Counted from the first letter of the stretch, positions 21,060 to 32,600 are shown. The stretch is DNA of 64,000 nucleotides from Diploptera punctata (GCA_030220185.1 JASPKZ010004202.1:4026001-4090000), one strand, 5' to 3'. Program-made: numbers and translations. Notes: generated by a model not told the origin, from the sequence alone.

Positions 21060-21200
21060 CGAATCTCTTAATTTAATTCATTGTTAGAGGTAATTAGAGA
21101 ACCCAGGTTTTTAATACTATCAACTTTCTCAAATTTGTGACCATCTAGGACTATATATGAGATTGGATCTCCTATATTGCGTAAAATAGTTTTTTTTTTT
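21060..21200 (-). pseudogene. LINE RT C-terminal fragment
   Basis: Antisense reading YIVLDGHKFEKVDSIKNLGS then LITSNNELN, matching the FKYLG-type block that follows RT in LINEs. The remaining sequence to 21290 is unclear. Confidence 0.5.
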
Positions 21201-22141
21201 TTTGCTTGCACGAAAATAGGCACTCGATCAAAACAATTTCCTGCAATCATACAGTTTTTCCCCCTAACCATATAAAGGTTGATTGAAAAAGGAGAGTTTT
21301 CTTACGGGAAAGTGTGTGAGGGTTGAAAAAAGATTGGGCACGGGCGTGAGATAGCTTCTTGGCCGTGCGTTTAATAATTCAGGGCTGTAGTCCTATCCGA
21401 CACCAGTTCTCATGTATAATTGAATCCACCGACTGGCAACATTAAAGGTCAACTCCCAGATAAGAATTTACCGAGTATGCGATTAAGATTCATTTTCTGC
21501 AATCTCCCCACATTTTTTCTTTCACTTACTTAATACAGGCTTTCCAATTTACAGCAGTTTCCCCTTAATTCCTATTTTTCTTCCCATTGTCCCTCTTCCA
21601 TATCCCTCTTCATCATGGCATCATATATTCCCTCATATCATGTTCTTCTAATTCTCCCCCTCTTCCTTCTGCCTGGTACCATCCAATCTAACTGGCTCAC
21701 TGGTCTTCCGACATCCGTTGTACATGTCCATACCACTGTAGAGATATCTTTGTTATCCTATCGATAACAGTTTCTTGTGCATCCATTTCTTGTCTGATAT
21801 ATGTATTTCGAATATGTTGTAGCTTGGATATTCTCATACTTCTCCGTAATCCATTCTTTTCTGCATCTTTTCATTTATTGTCCAGTTTTCATATCCATAT
21901 ATAAGTATACTTTTTATTCCATAAAAGACCATTTAGGGATCTAATCGCCTTCCTTGCACAATTTACTCTGTTAATAATATATTTTTTACAAGTACCAGAT
22001 TTGTCTATTATAGATCCAAGATCCATCTAAATGTTTCAATTTTTTTTCATAATGCGTAGAAATTGAGTTACACTGAAAAAATTGAGATTGGATATAAACA
22101 TACGTAAATAAAATTAAATATATATTAACATGTACAAACAA
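21201..22141. other. Mostly unassigned; heavily decayed LINE likely at 21540-22060 (-)
   Basis: Antisense words such as GGTCTTCCGACATCC and CATACCACTGTAGAG recall the GRPxxxW and GHxxRM blocks of LINE C-termini, but no readable frame remains. Confidence 0.35.
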
Positions 22142-22600
22142 ATTATATAATGGAAATGGATAGTTAATGACCCAAAAAAATAAAAACTACAAGCGCGACA
22201 GGCCTAGAAGGGCCTTAGCCAAACATCCAGCTGCTGGCCTCACATCCACATTTGTTAATCCAGATCATCTAGCCAGTGTAAGGCTGATACGTAATAAAAT
22301 TCAGGCAGCGGAAATGAGCTTCCTACGGGTTGTGAAAGGTTGTACAAGAGAAGAACATATTAGAAATGAGAATATTAGAGAGGAACTAAAAGTGCAACCA
22401 CTTCTTCAACAAATAGAAGAACACATGAACAATTGGATACAACATCTGCAAAGAATAACAGAGAATAGGATACCAAAAATGGCACTGATGTATAATCGGT
22501 GGGAAGACCAAGAAAGCGGTGGGCTGAACAGATGTGAGATCGGAACAGGCAAAGACCTAATCCGTAAAGTTGATGATGATGATGATGATGATTTTTGAAT
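22142..22600 (+). pseudogene. Composite: RTEa scrap, SINE-C scrap and a LINE-b-like end with GAT tail
   Basis: 22142-22170 resembles the RTEa NGNGQLMT segment. 22195-22290 is a SINE-C 3' piece (GGCCTAGAAGGGCC, CCAGCTGCTGGCC). 22295-22600 reads IQAAEMSFLRVVKGCTREEH, NIREELKVQPLLQQIEEH and IQHLQRITENRIPK and ends in (GAT)n, 22571-22594. A 143-codon open frame joins these unrelated pieces by chance. Confidence 0.7.
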
Positions 22601-23095
22601 ACTCGTAATTATAACAACTTAAATAGACGTAGATTCATAGAAAGTTTATATATTTTTTATACAGCAAAACTTGCCTAAAGCGGAATATCATGGGACCAAT
22701 TTATTTTACATTGGACAAAATTCCGCATTATAAAAAACTAAAATGTAGTAATAATCTTATATTATAGAGTACCATATACACATATGGCGTACCTTGGATT
22801 AATTGGAATTTGGACAGTTTCGTATTTACGTCTCATTTAGTTTTTGTGTTTATGGTAAAATTACAACCCAAACAATTAAAATTAAAATTACTAAATTTTC
22901 AAATTATGCTTCAATAAGCAGATATATAAATGAGTGTAATGCATGATTCTTTTTCACTGCAGTTCGACACTTTTGAATAAGCTAGTTTAAAAAATGAGTT
23001 TATGTCCTTCAGATTAACAAAGTAAATAGCGTCATCAGGAACACATTTAGGTTTAGGTCGTATGACCCTGTTCCTATGAGATTTCAATATGTGGT
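22601..23095. other. Unassigned AT-rich sequence with a possible pogo-like terminus
   Basis: At 22662 a TA is followed by CAGCAAAACTTGCCTAAAGC, close to the terminus of the TIR element at 24718. No partner terminus was found. Confidence 0.4.
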
Positions 23096-23965
23096 AACTA
23101 ACTCACTGACACTATCGAACCCGTAGGTTCATGGCCGCGCGGACATAAGCTCTCCATACATCCCTATCCTGAGCTAATGCTTTCCAATCATTCCCTGTAT
23201 AATCTACTTCCCTCAAATCATAGATAATGCTATTCTCCCACATCATTCTTGGTCTACCAACTGGGCGTTTTCTCTCTGGCTTTCCTACAAGAAGCTTCCA
23301 TGCACGTCTTTTATTCCCCATACGTGCCACATGTCCTGCCCACCGCAATCTACGAGACTTAACTGTTCTTATTATATCTGGCTTCCTATAAAGACCATGT
23401 AGTTCACTGTTATAAAGTCTTCTCCATTCACCCGTCTGTTCATCTCTCTTTGGTCCAAAAATTTTCCTAAGAACTTTATTCTCAAATACTCGTAATCTCC
23501 TTTACTCCCTTAAAGTAAGAGTCCATGTTTCGCACCCATATAATATAACTGGTAGAATAATAGTTTTATATATTTTCAGTTTAAATTTTTTTGAAAGGAG
23601 TTGGGACATCAAAATTCCTTGTAATGCATAATAGCACGCATTTCCAGAATTGATCCTATGTTTAATTTCTTTGTGCATCTCATTCTTGTTTGTGATTATT
23701 GTTCCTAGGTATTTGAATTCAGTCACTTCCTCAAAATTTCCCTCATTTGTCATTAGCTGTCCATTTCCATTATATATTGTATTTTATGTGTGACCATATA
23801 TTTAGTTTTATTGATATTTACTTCCAGTCCCAATTTCTTAGTGCTACTCAGTAGTGTGTGCGTGTTGGCCTTTACTATCTCCTCGCTATCAGCCAATAGT
23901 ACTACATCATCAGCATAAACCAACAGCTTATTAACAGCACTGAGTCTCAAGATGTGATGTCCATC
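23096..23965 (-). pseudogene. RTEa LINE, RT C-terminal half
   Basis: Antisense frames 23950-23753 (VNKLLVYADDVVLLADSEE, carrying the catalytic Y-A-D-D), 23753-23502 and 23348-23112 (ending MNLRVR). It is broken by a stop at the LREE-GD junction (about 23500) and by a small deletion near 23785. Confidence 0.87.
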
Positions 23966-24715
23966 TTAATTTTGGACTTCCTTTATTTTGACGTCCTTTG
24001 GATTGATACTGCAATACTAACTTAGGAAAGCGAGATGGGTCTATTCTTTGGACACGTTGTAACCAATTGCTTTGATAATTCTGAATTTCTTCATCTATAT
24101 TTTGAAAATTTAATGTATCATGTATATTTGTATTTGTTTGCTAGTCCATTTTTGTCAAGTCATTTTTTTTTTCTGTAAGCCAGTAAAATTGGACCATAAA
24201 TTTGACTTGCTGAGGAATGTCCTTAGTTTACGCAATGCCTGCACGACGGACTTAATTAAGTTCAAATTGTATAAAAAATCGTAGCTCTTCAAAGTAAGTT
24301 GATTTCGAAGTAGGCCTACTTTAATGTAATTTTATGTATGTATTTTTGGCTATAAAGAAACTCGATATATGTAATGTACTTTACGCAGAGAAGAGGTACG
24401 TTAACCTCATATAAGTTACGTATATAAACGTAAAAGACACAGTAAAGAAATTTCCAATAGTTGTAAGAAGGGATGGGAGAAGTGTAGGAATTTATATTTA
24501 CGATCGTATTGGGGAAGCGGGAATGTTGGGGAACGCCACCGATCCATCTTCTCTCCCAGCAGGGTGAGTGGCATCACTTCTTAACTCCCTACTCACAGTT
24601 TCTCTATGCTCCCTACTTTGCCCCCGTTCACCCTCCCGGTTAAGAGTAGGTTAGGCTACTTCGAATCAATGGATATTCAATATAAAATAATTTCAACGGT
24701 TGCCTATGTTCTTAA
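23966..24715. other. Unassigned sequence
   Basis: AT-rich; no repeat family, RNA or coding signal is recognised. Confidence 0.5.
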
Positions 24716-24717
24716 TA

Positions 24718-26116
24718 CAGTAAAACCTGTCTATGAAGGAACATGAAGGTTCCTTAAATATATTTCAGTGCTGGCAGTTTTCCTTCTTATAAAGAGTTCC
24801 CAAATTACAAGCTTGAATTTTCTCACGCAGTGAATTAGGACTGGAAGTAAATATCAATAAAAACTAAATATATGGTCACACGTAGAAATGCATTATATAA
24901 TGGAAATGGACAGCTAATGAAAAATGAGGGAAATTTTGAGGAAGTGGCTGTATTCAAATATCTAGGAACAATAATCACAAATAGGAATGAGATGTACAAA
25001 GAAAATTAAACATAGGCTCAATTCTGGAAATGCGTGCTATTATGCATTGCAGAGACTTTTGATGTCCCAACTCCTTTCAAAAAGCGTTAAACTGAAAATA
25101 TGTAAAAACTATTATTCTACCAGTTATATTATATGGGTGCGAAACATGGACTCTTACTTTAAGGGAGGAAATCAGATTAGGAGTTTTTAAGAATAAAGTT
25201 CTTAGGAAAATGTTTGGACTAAAGAGAGGTGAACAAACAGGTGAATGGAGAAGACTACATAAAAATGAACTACATGGTCTCTATAAGAAGCCAGATATAA
25301 TAAGAACAGTTAAGTCTCATAGACTGCGTTGAGCAGGACATGTTGCACGTATGGGGAATGAAAGACGTGCATGGAAGCTTCTTGTAGGAAAGCCAGAGGG
25401 AAAACGCCTAGTTGGTAGACCAAGAATGGGGTGGGAGAATAACATTAACTATGATTTGAGGGAAGTAGATTGTACAGGGAATGATTGGAAAGCATTAGCT
25501 CAGGTTTGGGGTGTATGGAGAGCTTATGTCCGTGCGGCCATGAACCTACGGGTTCGATAGTGCCAGTGAGTAAGTAAGTAAGAAGTGTAAGGGTTTTACA
25601 TGCACGCTTTAAAGACATAACGTATTGACTGAAATACAGACAAAATAGTGTATGTAACACAGCTCAGTTTGCACGGCAATACAAAACAACTTTATTACAC
25701 AAACGCGAGAAGGAACTCAACTAAAGGAAGACTGAAGAGTTTCCCAACTCCCTCGCAGGTAACGTAAGCAGGCAAGGAAAGGCGAGGGATTCCCCGCTGT
25801 CACACATAAGCAAGGGTATCCCCGCAATACAATGGCAACACAAGAAGGTAAAACGATATACTGCAGAAAGCGTCATATGCAGAATTTTCACGTGTGGTCA
25901 TTAATATTGTAATTAGAACGTGCTTAAGAATAATTTTCCGTCTTACTGAGGTAAATATTAACTATTGGTACTTTAAAAACCATCCCGATTTCGCGTTATG
26001 AAGGTTTCCGTCTTATACAGGACGATTTTACATATAAAATCGTACCGTTATGGAGATTTTTTCCGTTTCTACATGTTTTCTTCTTATAAAGGTTCCGGAT
26101 AAGACAGGTTTTACTG
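24718..26116. mobile_element. TIR DNA transposon (pogo/Tigger-like ends) carrying an RTEa insertion
   Basis: The left end CAGTAAAACCTGTCT and the right end AGACAGGTTTTACTG are inverted copies, with imperfect similarity for ~10 more bases (…GGAAC). TA lies outside each end (24716-24717, 26117-26118). The non-LINE interior (24743-24835, 25585-26100) is non-coding. The class is inferred from TA target and terminal CAGT only. Confidence 0.65.
24836..25584 (+). pseudogene. RTEa LINE inside the TIR element
   Basis: From GLEVNINKN (24838) to AMNLRVR and a GTAAGTAAGTAAG tail (25569-25582). Frame breaks near 25000, 25105 and 25195, and a stop in the RWAGHV block (TGA for Trp, about 25330), leave three readable pieces. 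Confidence 0.86.
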
Positions 26117-26149
26117 TACTTATTTATTTTACTGCTGAGTTAAGACCTT

Positions 26150-26290
26150 TAGTCGGCGTCGATGGTCAAGTTGTTATGATCCTTATCTCTAGTTCCGAGC
26201 GTCGCTGGTTCGAACCCTCCCAGGGTCTATGAATTTTTAGGATGACAAAATCCACAGGGCCTGTACTTGGAAATGGGCTTAAAGCCTTGA
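26150..26290 (+). mobile_element. Diverged SINE-B head
   Basis: Retains GGTTCGAACCC as B-box, TTATGATCCTTATCTCTAG corresponding to the SINE-B TTATGCTCCTTGCCTCTGG, and ATTTTTAGGATG. The body is lost. Confidence 0.6.
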
Positions 26291-26309
26291 TATATGACAG
26301 GAGGGGGGT

Positions 26310-26545
26310 CAAAAGATGGACATGGAAGCTTGTTGTAGGAAAATCGGAGGGAAAACGCCCAGTTGGTAGACCAAGAACGAGGTTATAGAATATCATTAAC
26401 CATGATTTGGTGGAAGTGGGGGTTTTGAGGATGATTATATTGGGGATGATTGGAAAATATTAGCTCATGATAGGGATGTAAGGAGAGCTTATGCCCGCGC
26501 GGCTATGGACCTACGGGTGATATAGTGCCAGTGAGTAAGTTATTA
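26310..26545 (+). pseudogene. Decayed RTEa 3' fragment
   Basis: Shows GGTAGACCAAGAACGAGG, GATGATTGGAAAATATTAGC, CGCGCGGCTATGGACCTACG and the AGTGCCAGTGAGTAAG end, with multiple indels. Confidence 0.75.
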
Positions 26546-27068
26546 AGTTCAAGATATGATAAAACTGCTCGGGCGAAAATCTGAAGTACTATTCAAATTT
26601 AATATTATCATCAACCAGATGTTCCATTATTAAAGCCTTGAAGATGCCTTCATTAGACCTCCTTTTAAACATTTATTCTTTCTTTTGACTTATTTTTCTT
26701 TTGAAATACATATAATTTATGTAATCATCTCTATCCTCTTCTTCCTGGAGAAAGTAAAGCCTTGTTAATTTCTCTTACTACTCGTCCAAGTTAAATCTGC
26801 ACGCGTTAAGTGTGCTAGTAATATGCTGTTGATTCTCTTTCTTCCCTTACTATGTTGCCACTTCCTGTCCCCTATGTTGTGTTATTTAACTGGCAGGGGA
26901 GAGCTGGCAAACACTGTGCTTTTTAAATGATCCCACACCTGGAGTAGTCGATGACCAAATGAATAATCCGGCAACTATGTTACTATTGGGGAATGAACCG
27001 TACCTAATTTGCCTTCATCATTACATGTTGCCAATTCCTGCTTCTTGTGTTATGTTGAAAATACTGCA
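26546..27068. other. Unassigned sequence
   Basis: Nothing recognised. Confidence 0.5.
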
Positions 27069-27500
27069 TTAATTATTGTTTGCAGATGATCAAATGTTTT
27101 TTGCAAGGGATGAAGATGATATGAGATAAGTGGTAAATAAACTAATGGAAGAATATAAAAATTGGGGACTAAATATAAATTAACAGAAAACACAATATGT
27201 GTTTAGGAAAGGATGTGGATCACCTCAAACTCGAAACAGGGAAAATAAAAATAAAAATTGAAATTTTAAATATACTGGGTCAATAATTACATGTTTAGGT
27301 AGGGATGTGAAAGAGATGTACAAACTAAAATTGCAATGGCAAAAAATGCAACTAAGACATTACATGGAATAATTTAGAACAAAAATATTACAAAGGAAAC
27401 TAAAATCAAAATTTATAAGAGCATAATACAGAATATTTTGTCATATGGTGTTTGAGGGAATTACAAAAGAATAATATTAGAACAGTTGAATACGATTATT
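27069..27500 (+). pseudogene. Decayed LINE RT
   Basis: LLFADDQMFFARDEDDMR (catalytic F-A-D-D at about 27082) then KLMEEYKNWGLNIN and QKTQYVF are readable between stops; the thumb region is lost to about 27500. Confidence 0.6.
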
Positions 27501-28240
27501 TTTTAGCAATTCAGTTGCTACTAAAGACACATCAAGTCTACAACGCCTTAACCAACAAGAACTAGTAGCAGATACGCACCCTGTTGAAGATGGAAGTTAA
27601 CTTCCGAAAGGCCTCCAGATAATATTTTAAGTATAATATTTTAACACAGTTGATGACGACGACACATGCCAAAAAGGTACATGTTTTAAGTTTTTAACTG
27701 TTCTCATTATATCAGTTTGAAGAAGTAAATTGCTGTCCCACTTGTGGTGACATTTTGAAGCAGTAATTCTCTTCATGCCCGATGTTGTAGTAACATTTTG
27801 AAGAAGGATTTGTGTCCCAAAAAGAGAATTGCAGGTTCAGGTTGGGTTTGATTTTCGGTAGAGCCGGATTCTATTCTTAGGGTCGCTAGTTGGTACACTG
27901 GATAGCAAAACACTTCAAAATCATAAAAACTGTTTCTTGTAGAAATAATTACAAATGTATTCACTTTGTAGGTTCCCAGCAGATTAAATAAATGTAAGTG
28001 GTATTATTCTTCACTGTCAATTAAAATAAATTATTTTCTTTTCTGGAATCAATTATTCTTGTATTAAATATTACATTTTATCTTGAGAACTCTTCTTGCT
28101 TCTATCTTTGTTGAAAGTTGTATGCAGAATGACTAGTGTAATTCTTTTATAATTTTAAGAACATTATTACATCACATGATGTTATATTTAAATTCTATTG
28201 GTTAATAGTCCTCTAAATATAAGGTTTAAATTGATTTGTT
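27501..28240. other. Unassigned AT-rich sequence
   Basis: Nothing recognised except a LINE-tail-like GATGACGACGAC at about 27652-27662. Confidence 0.45.
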
Positions 28241-28254
28241 AAATAAGAAAGTTA

Positions 28255-28746
28255 CAGTAAAGTGATCCCACAAGAGGTCCGGAGGCCCTTGGGGTAGTAG
28301 GAGGTTAAGGCTCCCACTTTTTCTAGACGATCGGCACTTTATGTCAGCCGGGTTGTCAGCCCTGCGTGACGGCCGCCATTACCCCCAGAACAAGCGCCTG
28401 GTACTCATTTCCGCTGGAGGCTGAGTCGACCCCAGGGCCATAGTGCCGCCAGAGGGTTTGGGTCAGTTTAAAAATCCTGACCCCAACGGGACTTGTACCC
28501 TCGGCCTTCCGGCTTGTAGCTCAGTGCCTTAACCACTACGCTACCAAACCCTCTGGCGGCACTATGGCCCTGGGGTCGACTCAGCCTCTAACGGAAATGA
28601 GGACCAGACGCTTATTCTGGGGGTAAAGGCGGCCGTCACGCAGGGCTGACAACCCGGCTGACATAAAGTGCCGATTGTCTAGAAAAAGTAGGAGCCTTAA
28701 CCTCCTACTACCCCAAGGGCCTCCGGGCCTGTTGTGGGATCACTTT
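28255..28746. mobile_element. Inverted SINE-A dimer within one 14-bp TSD
   Basis: The left unit (28258-28547, minus strand) is a full SINE-A with its tRNA-like head at the right. It is followed at once by a headless SINE-A body on the plus strand (28549-28746), an inverted copy of 28258-28455 at roughly 95% identity by eye. The pair as a whole is flanked by AAATAAGAAAGTTA (28241-28254) and AAATACGAAAGTTA (28747-28760), so it probably inserted as one unit. Confidence 0.85.
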
Positions 28747-28760
28747 AAATACGAAAGTTA

Positions 28761-29094
28761 ATTGTTTTAACATCCAATCAGAGTTTAGTTTACTTTCATT
28801 TAAGAATATGAAGTTAAGCAGGTGTTCTTATTACAGTTATAACAGAAGGATTTATAATTTTGACAACAATGACTTAAAACAATTTTTAAAAGCATTGTTT
28901 ACAAAAAATTGTTACGTAGTACAATTTCTTTAATTGTTACTGAGACGTTTTTTATTCAACAATGAATTATTTAGATGTTTTTCTTTATTTAAGTTATATT
29001 TAAATATTGAAAGAATTTTAAAATACCAAATTATTAACTTAAACTTTCATATTTATTATAATATTAAAACTCTGCTTTAAGTTTTCCTGTAATA
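28761..29094. other. Unassigned very AT-rich sequence
   Basis: Nothing recognised. Confidence 0.5.
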
Positions 29095-29190
29095 TCACGT
29101 AGCTCACTGTATGCACCTGTCTGTTCATCTCTCTTTGGTCTAAAAATTTTCCTAAGAACTTTATTTTCAAATACTCTTAAGGTGTTTTCT
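29095..29190 (-). mobile_element. RTEa fragment
   Basis: Antisense piece around LRVFENKVLRKIFRPKRDEQT, truncated at both sides. Confidence 0.75.
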
Positions 29191-29764
29191 CCTCCCTTCT
29201 ATTTTTAAAATCCCTTTAAAAAAGAGTTGAACGCTATAAGCCGAAGAAATCTAACAGAAGATAAATAGAAACTTTACCAATATTTATGATACAGATTATT
29301 TCAAGGAAAGGGTTAAGGAAAGATTCTATAGAAAATCGGGATTCAAAGGAAGCGCTGAAGAAATAGGGATGAGATGATAAAGAAAACTTGCAGATAATCA
29401 ATGGGAGAAGCTTTGTTACTGAAGCACCCAATACGTGATAACAGAAATACTCTCCGGGGGCCTCGCAACACGAGATCAAAGCTAACATTCGCTTTATGTG
29501 GAAATCAAATGGAATCTCTACACAGGATGATGGGCATTGTACCTTATTCACCTGATCCTGCGCCTGATATTCATAAGAAGGTACAAAATAAACAACTCTT
29601 ATTTAATACGCTTACACAGTTTTTAAGAGGTTACAAATTTGCATTATTTAGAACGGTGGAATTAAAAATTCGTCTGATTTCAATGCACACCCTATACTTT
29701 TTTTTTTTTTTGCTTTTGGTACAATTTTATAGAGAGATAGATAGATTATCGCTTGATTAATGTC
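29191..29764. other. Unassigned sequence
   Basis: A 119-codon open frame at 29401-29760 contains VPYSPDPAPD, faintly like the YSPDLxPxD block of mariner transposases, but nothing around it supports a transposase. T-run at about 29698-29711. Confidence 0.4.
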
Positions 29765-30360
29765 ATTGACATCGTCCAATTCCTTCTTCTTCTTCTTCAC
29801 GGTTTAGGCTTATTTACTAGCCTGTTCCGGCTCCAAATTGCTGCTCTTTCCATCTTTTCTTTGGTCTTTCCAAACGTCTTCTTCCTCGTGGTGAATAACT
29901 GTATGCTGCTTTTCGTATTCTATTCTCAGTCATCCTTGCCAAGTGTTTTTTCCAGTTTGTTCTGTATCCCTCTATTGTTGTGTTCAATTCCTCTACTTTT
30001 AGTTGTCTTATTTCTGTGTTGTTTTTTGTCTGTTCTTTGATATCCTGCTATTGGTCTGAGGAATCTCATTTCAGCAGCTTGTATCCTGGCAGATTGTTGT
30101 GTCGTCACTCTCCATATTTCGGATCCATAAGTAATAATAGGCACTGCCATTGTCTTGTATAATTTCATTACAGAGTCTTTCCTGGCTTTATTTTTCAAAG
30201 TTCTTGTTAGTGTACCTGTTATATAATTAAACTTATTTAGTTTGTTATTTATATCTGTTTCTGCTGTGTATGATATTTCTTAACCTAGGAAGTTATATCT
30301 TACTACTTGTTCTATTGGTTTATTTTCTAATATTATCTTTGTCCAAACTGGATTACTTCA
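29765..30360 (-). pseudogene. LINE-b, C-terminal part
   Basis: Antisense reading MKLYKTMAVPIITYGSEIWR, IQAAEMRFLRPIAGYQRTDK (30198-29926) followed by a frameshifted terminal part. The tail is (GAA)n, seen as TTCTTCTTCTTCTTC at about 29784-29798. The sequence 30200-30350 carries the preceding INKFNYI / IVRYNFL region. Confidence 0.78.
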
Positions 30361-30842
30361 ATATTCTTTATATTGCAAGTGGAACTTAGCTCGTAAGTGG
30401 TAGAGCAGAGTATTTCTGAATGTCTATGGAATTTATTTAGAGTTTAATGGAGTACGTCTGATAGAAACCTACTTGGGTAATACAGTTACATTATGCGCTG
30501 TTGGGAAGTTAAATTAACAACTAAACTGTGTGTCCGTGTTCCTTTGAGAAGGAGCCGGAGGGCTTCAAACTTGCCGACAGCTGGTAGAGGTAAGTCGCTT
30601 TGTGAACGCCAACTCGACGTAAAGAGATAAGAACCCCGCATGGCATTGCCTCTACCCTCATACTCTACCGGCTTTCTTATGATAATTGCAACCATCATCC
30701 ACATTTAGGTACATTCACCCCTTAGTTGTCTGTGTATCTAGCCTTACGCTGTACCGCAATTATACTTCCTGCTATAGTCCATGAGGGCTAACTTGTCTAG
30801 AACATTTTAGAAAGAGAAAGAGAGTACTCACCATCTTCTTTC
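30361..30842. other. Unassigned sequence
   Basis: Nothing recognised. Confidence 0.5.
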
Positions 30843-31328
30843 TCACTCACACACATATCTCTTCACGGTGACAGCGGTAGCGCAGACACTCCCTGCAGTG
30901 GTGGCATTCCCTTCTTCTAAAGATTCTTCCTGGCAAGTTTCTATGTCTTCATTTTCATTTTCATCGTCGTCGGTATCGTCTAAATTTGTTTCAAACCGAT
31001 CACTAATTTCGTCCATTAAACCGTCTGCCTGCCAATATGACTCTTCAATCTTTTCACACGCTCTGCGGTCACTTTTAACAGAGCACTCTGAACCAGTCGC
31101 CACCGACAAAAATTACCTGACACAAAAGTGACTGGACGGAAGTGGGGTTTTTCTATTATTCCTAAGTAATTTTACAAGGGTAGCCCATTGTGTTTTGCGA
31201 AGGGTGGAAGAACAGTTCTCTAGACAAGGATAGCAGAAATCATGCCAACTTAGTCCTCCTCCACTATAGTTGTGTTCTCTGGTAATGCCCAGTAGTGGAT
31301 TTTTTTTTTCAGAAGAAAGGAAATACAT
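30843..31328 (-). pseudogene. Unrecognised reading frame with acidic stretch, one internal stop
   Basis: Two minus-strand frames, 31328-31113 and 31109-30843, are in the same register with a single TAA between them. The first contains WHDFCYPCLENCSS and TQWATLVKLLRNNRKTPLPS. The second has YWQADGLMDEISDRFETNLD, DDTDDDENENED and QEESLEEGN before a stop. Codon use looks coding-like and the region matches no repeat elsewhere in the window. It could be a decayed transposon or processed gene, or an exon of a gene on the opposite strand. The TAA lies in CAGGTAATTT, so a splice donor is also possible. No function is assigned. Confidence 0.3.
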
Positions 31329-31389
31329 TTTTATTTATATTGGAAAGGGGCCTGTTTGGCTGTACGTGCATACTCTGTTTCATGAATAA

Positions 31390-31995
31390 AAAAGACGATT
31401 ATATAGTCACACATAGAAATACATTATATAATGGAAATGGACAGCTAATGACAAATGAGGGAAGTTTTGAGGAAGTAAAAAGCAAAGTAATCCCACTACA
31501 GGCCTCAGGAGGCCCTTGGGATAGTAGGAGGTTAAGTCTCCCACTTTTATAGACAATCGACGCTTGATGTTGGCCGGGTTGTCAGCCCTGCGTGACTGCC
31601 GTCTTTACCCCCAGAACAAGATTCTGATACTCATTTCTGTTAGAGGTTGAATCGACCCCAGGGTCATAGTGCCGCCAGAAAGTTTGGGTCAGTTTAAAAA
31701 TCATGACCCCACCGGAACTTGAAACCTTGACCTTCCGGCTTGTAGCGCAGTGCCTTAACCACTATGCTACGGCGTGCCCTTTTGAGGAAGTGGCTGAATT
31801 CAAATACCTAGGAACAATAATCACAAGTAGGAATGAGATGCACAAAGAAATTAAACATAGGCTCAATTCTGGAAATGCGTGCTATTATGTATTACAGAGA
31901 CTCTTGTCGTCCCATTTCTTTTCATAAAAGTAAAACTGAAAATATATGTATTTTTTTTTTGCAACCCTACGGGTTCTATAGTGCCAGTGAATTAG
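31390..31995 (+). pseudogene. RTEa LINE split by SINE-A, with large internal deletion
   Basis: 31390-31476 covers the MVTHRNTLYNGNGQLMTNEG segment; 31792-31930 continues VAEFKYLGTIITSRNEMHKE. After about 31930 it jumps to the 3' end (ACCCTACGGGTTCTATAGTG), with most of the C-terminus deleted at a T-run (31953-31963). Confidence 0.85.
31477..31779 (-). mobile_element. SINE-A inserted in RTEa, with 12-bp TSD
   Basis: Antisense SINE-A with its head at the right, flanked by TTTTGAGGAAGT at 31465-31476 and 31780-31791. The flanks rejoin the LINE frame. Confidence 0.9.
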
Positions 31996-32039
31996 TAGTT
32001 TAAATAAATGAAAATAACGTACTTATAAAAAGGATTAAT

Positions 32040-32600
32040 ATAAAATTCTGGAATATTCACCTGAAAGGTCCGTCTCCTCAACTTAATAAATTATTTAACT
32101 GTAGCGCTTTCAGGACTTGTCCCATCATCGGCAGGATTCAAAACTAGTGTTTCACTGAAGATCTGGTAGAGGGGGTTACACGTATTGGGTTCGATTTCGT
32201 TTATCAGATTGTCGTTGTTGTGAGTTCCTTTCATGATTTCCATCTCTTCGAGTATGTTTATCTTCGCTGGATTATTTTCTCTGTGCATTACTGTTAGGGT
32301 GTTTTCAATATTTAACATGCTGTGTCCTTCACGGATAACGTGTTTTGCATACCTTGATTTTCCTTCTGCGTGAATAAAGTCTCGAAAATGTTCTTTAAAT
32401 CTGATGTTAAAACTCCTGTTTGTCCTTCCTATATAAAATTTGTTGCAGTCCTTACATGTCAATTTATAAACTGTTTTGCTGTTGAAAATGTTATTTTCTT
32501 CAATGTTATTGTTTATTATGTTGTTTAATTTGTTATTAGTTCTGTATGCTATTTTTACGTTTTTATCGGCTTTCTTTGGTGTATTGGTTAATTTTTAAAG
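32040..32600 (-). pseudogene. Penelope-like element, GIY-YIG endonuclease end
   Basis: The minus frame ending at 32091 reads NSKTVYKLTCKDCNKFYIGR, then TNRSFNIRFKEHFRDF, YAKHVIREGHSM and INEIEPNTCNPLYQ. A C-x2-C pair before FYIGRT, followed by Arg and the FKEH motif, is the GIY-YIG nuclease that sits after the RT in Penelope-like retroelements and nicks target DNA. The upstream linker continues to about 32590; the RT itself is missing. The 3' part runs to about 32040. The neighbouring + strand LINE end begins immediately at 32600. Confidence 0.82.

Noticed and set aside
23112..23348. A conserved host gene family (RWAGHVARMGNE proteins)
   Set aside because: The sequence recurs about twenty times on both strands with LINE tails and RT motifs; it is the RTEa C-terminus.
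29401..29760. Mariner transposase relic
   Set aside because: Only VPYSPDPAPD is reminiscent; no other motif or TIR was found nearby.
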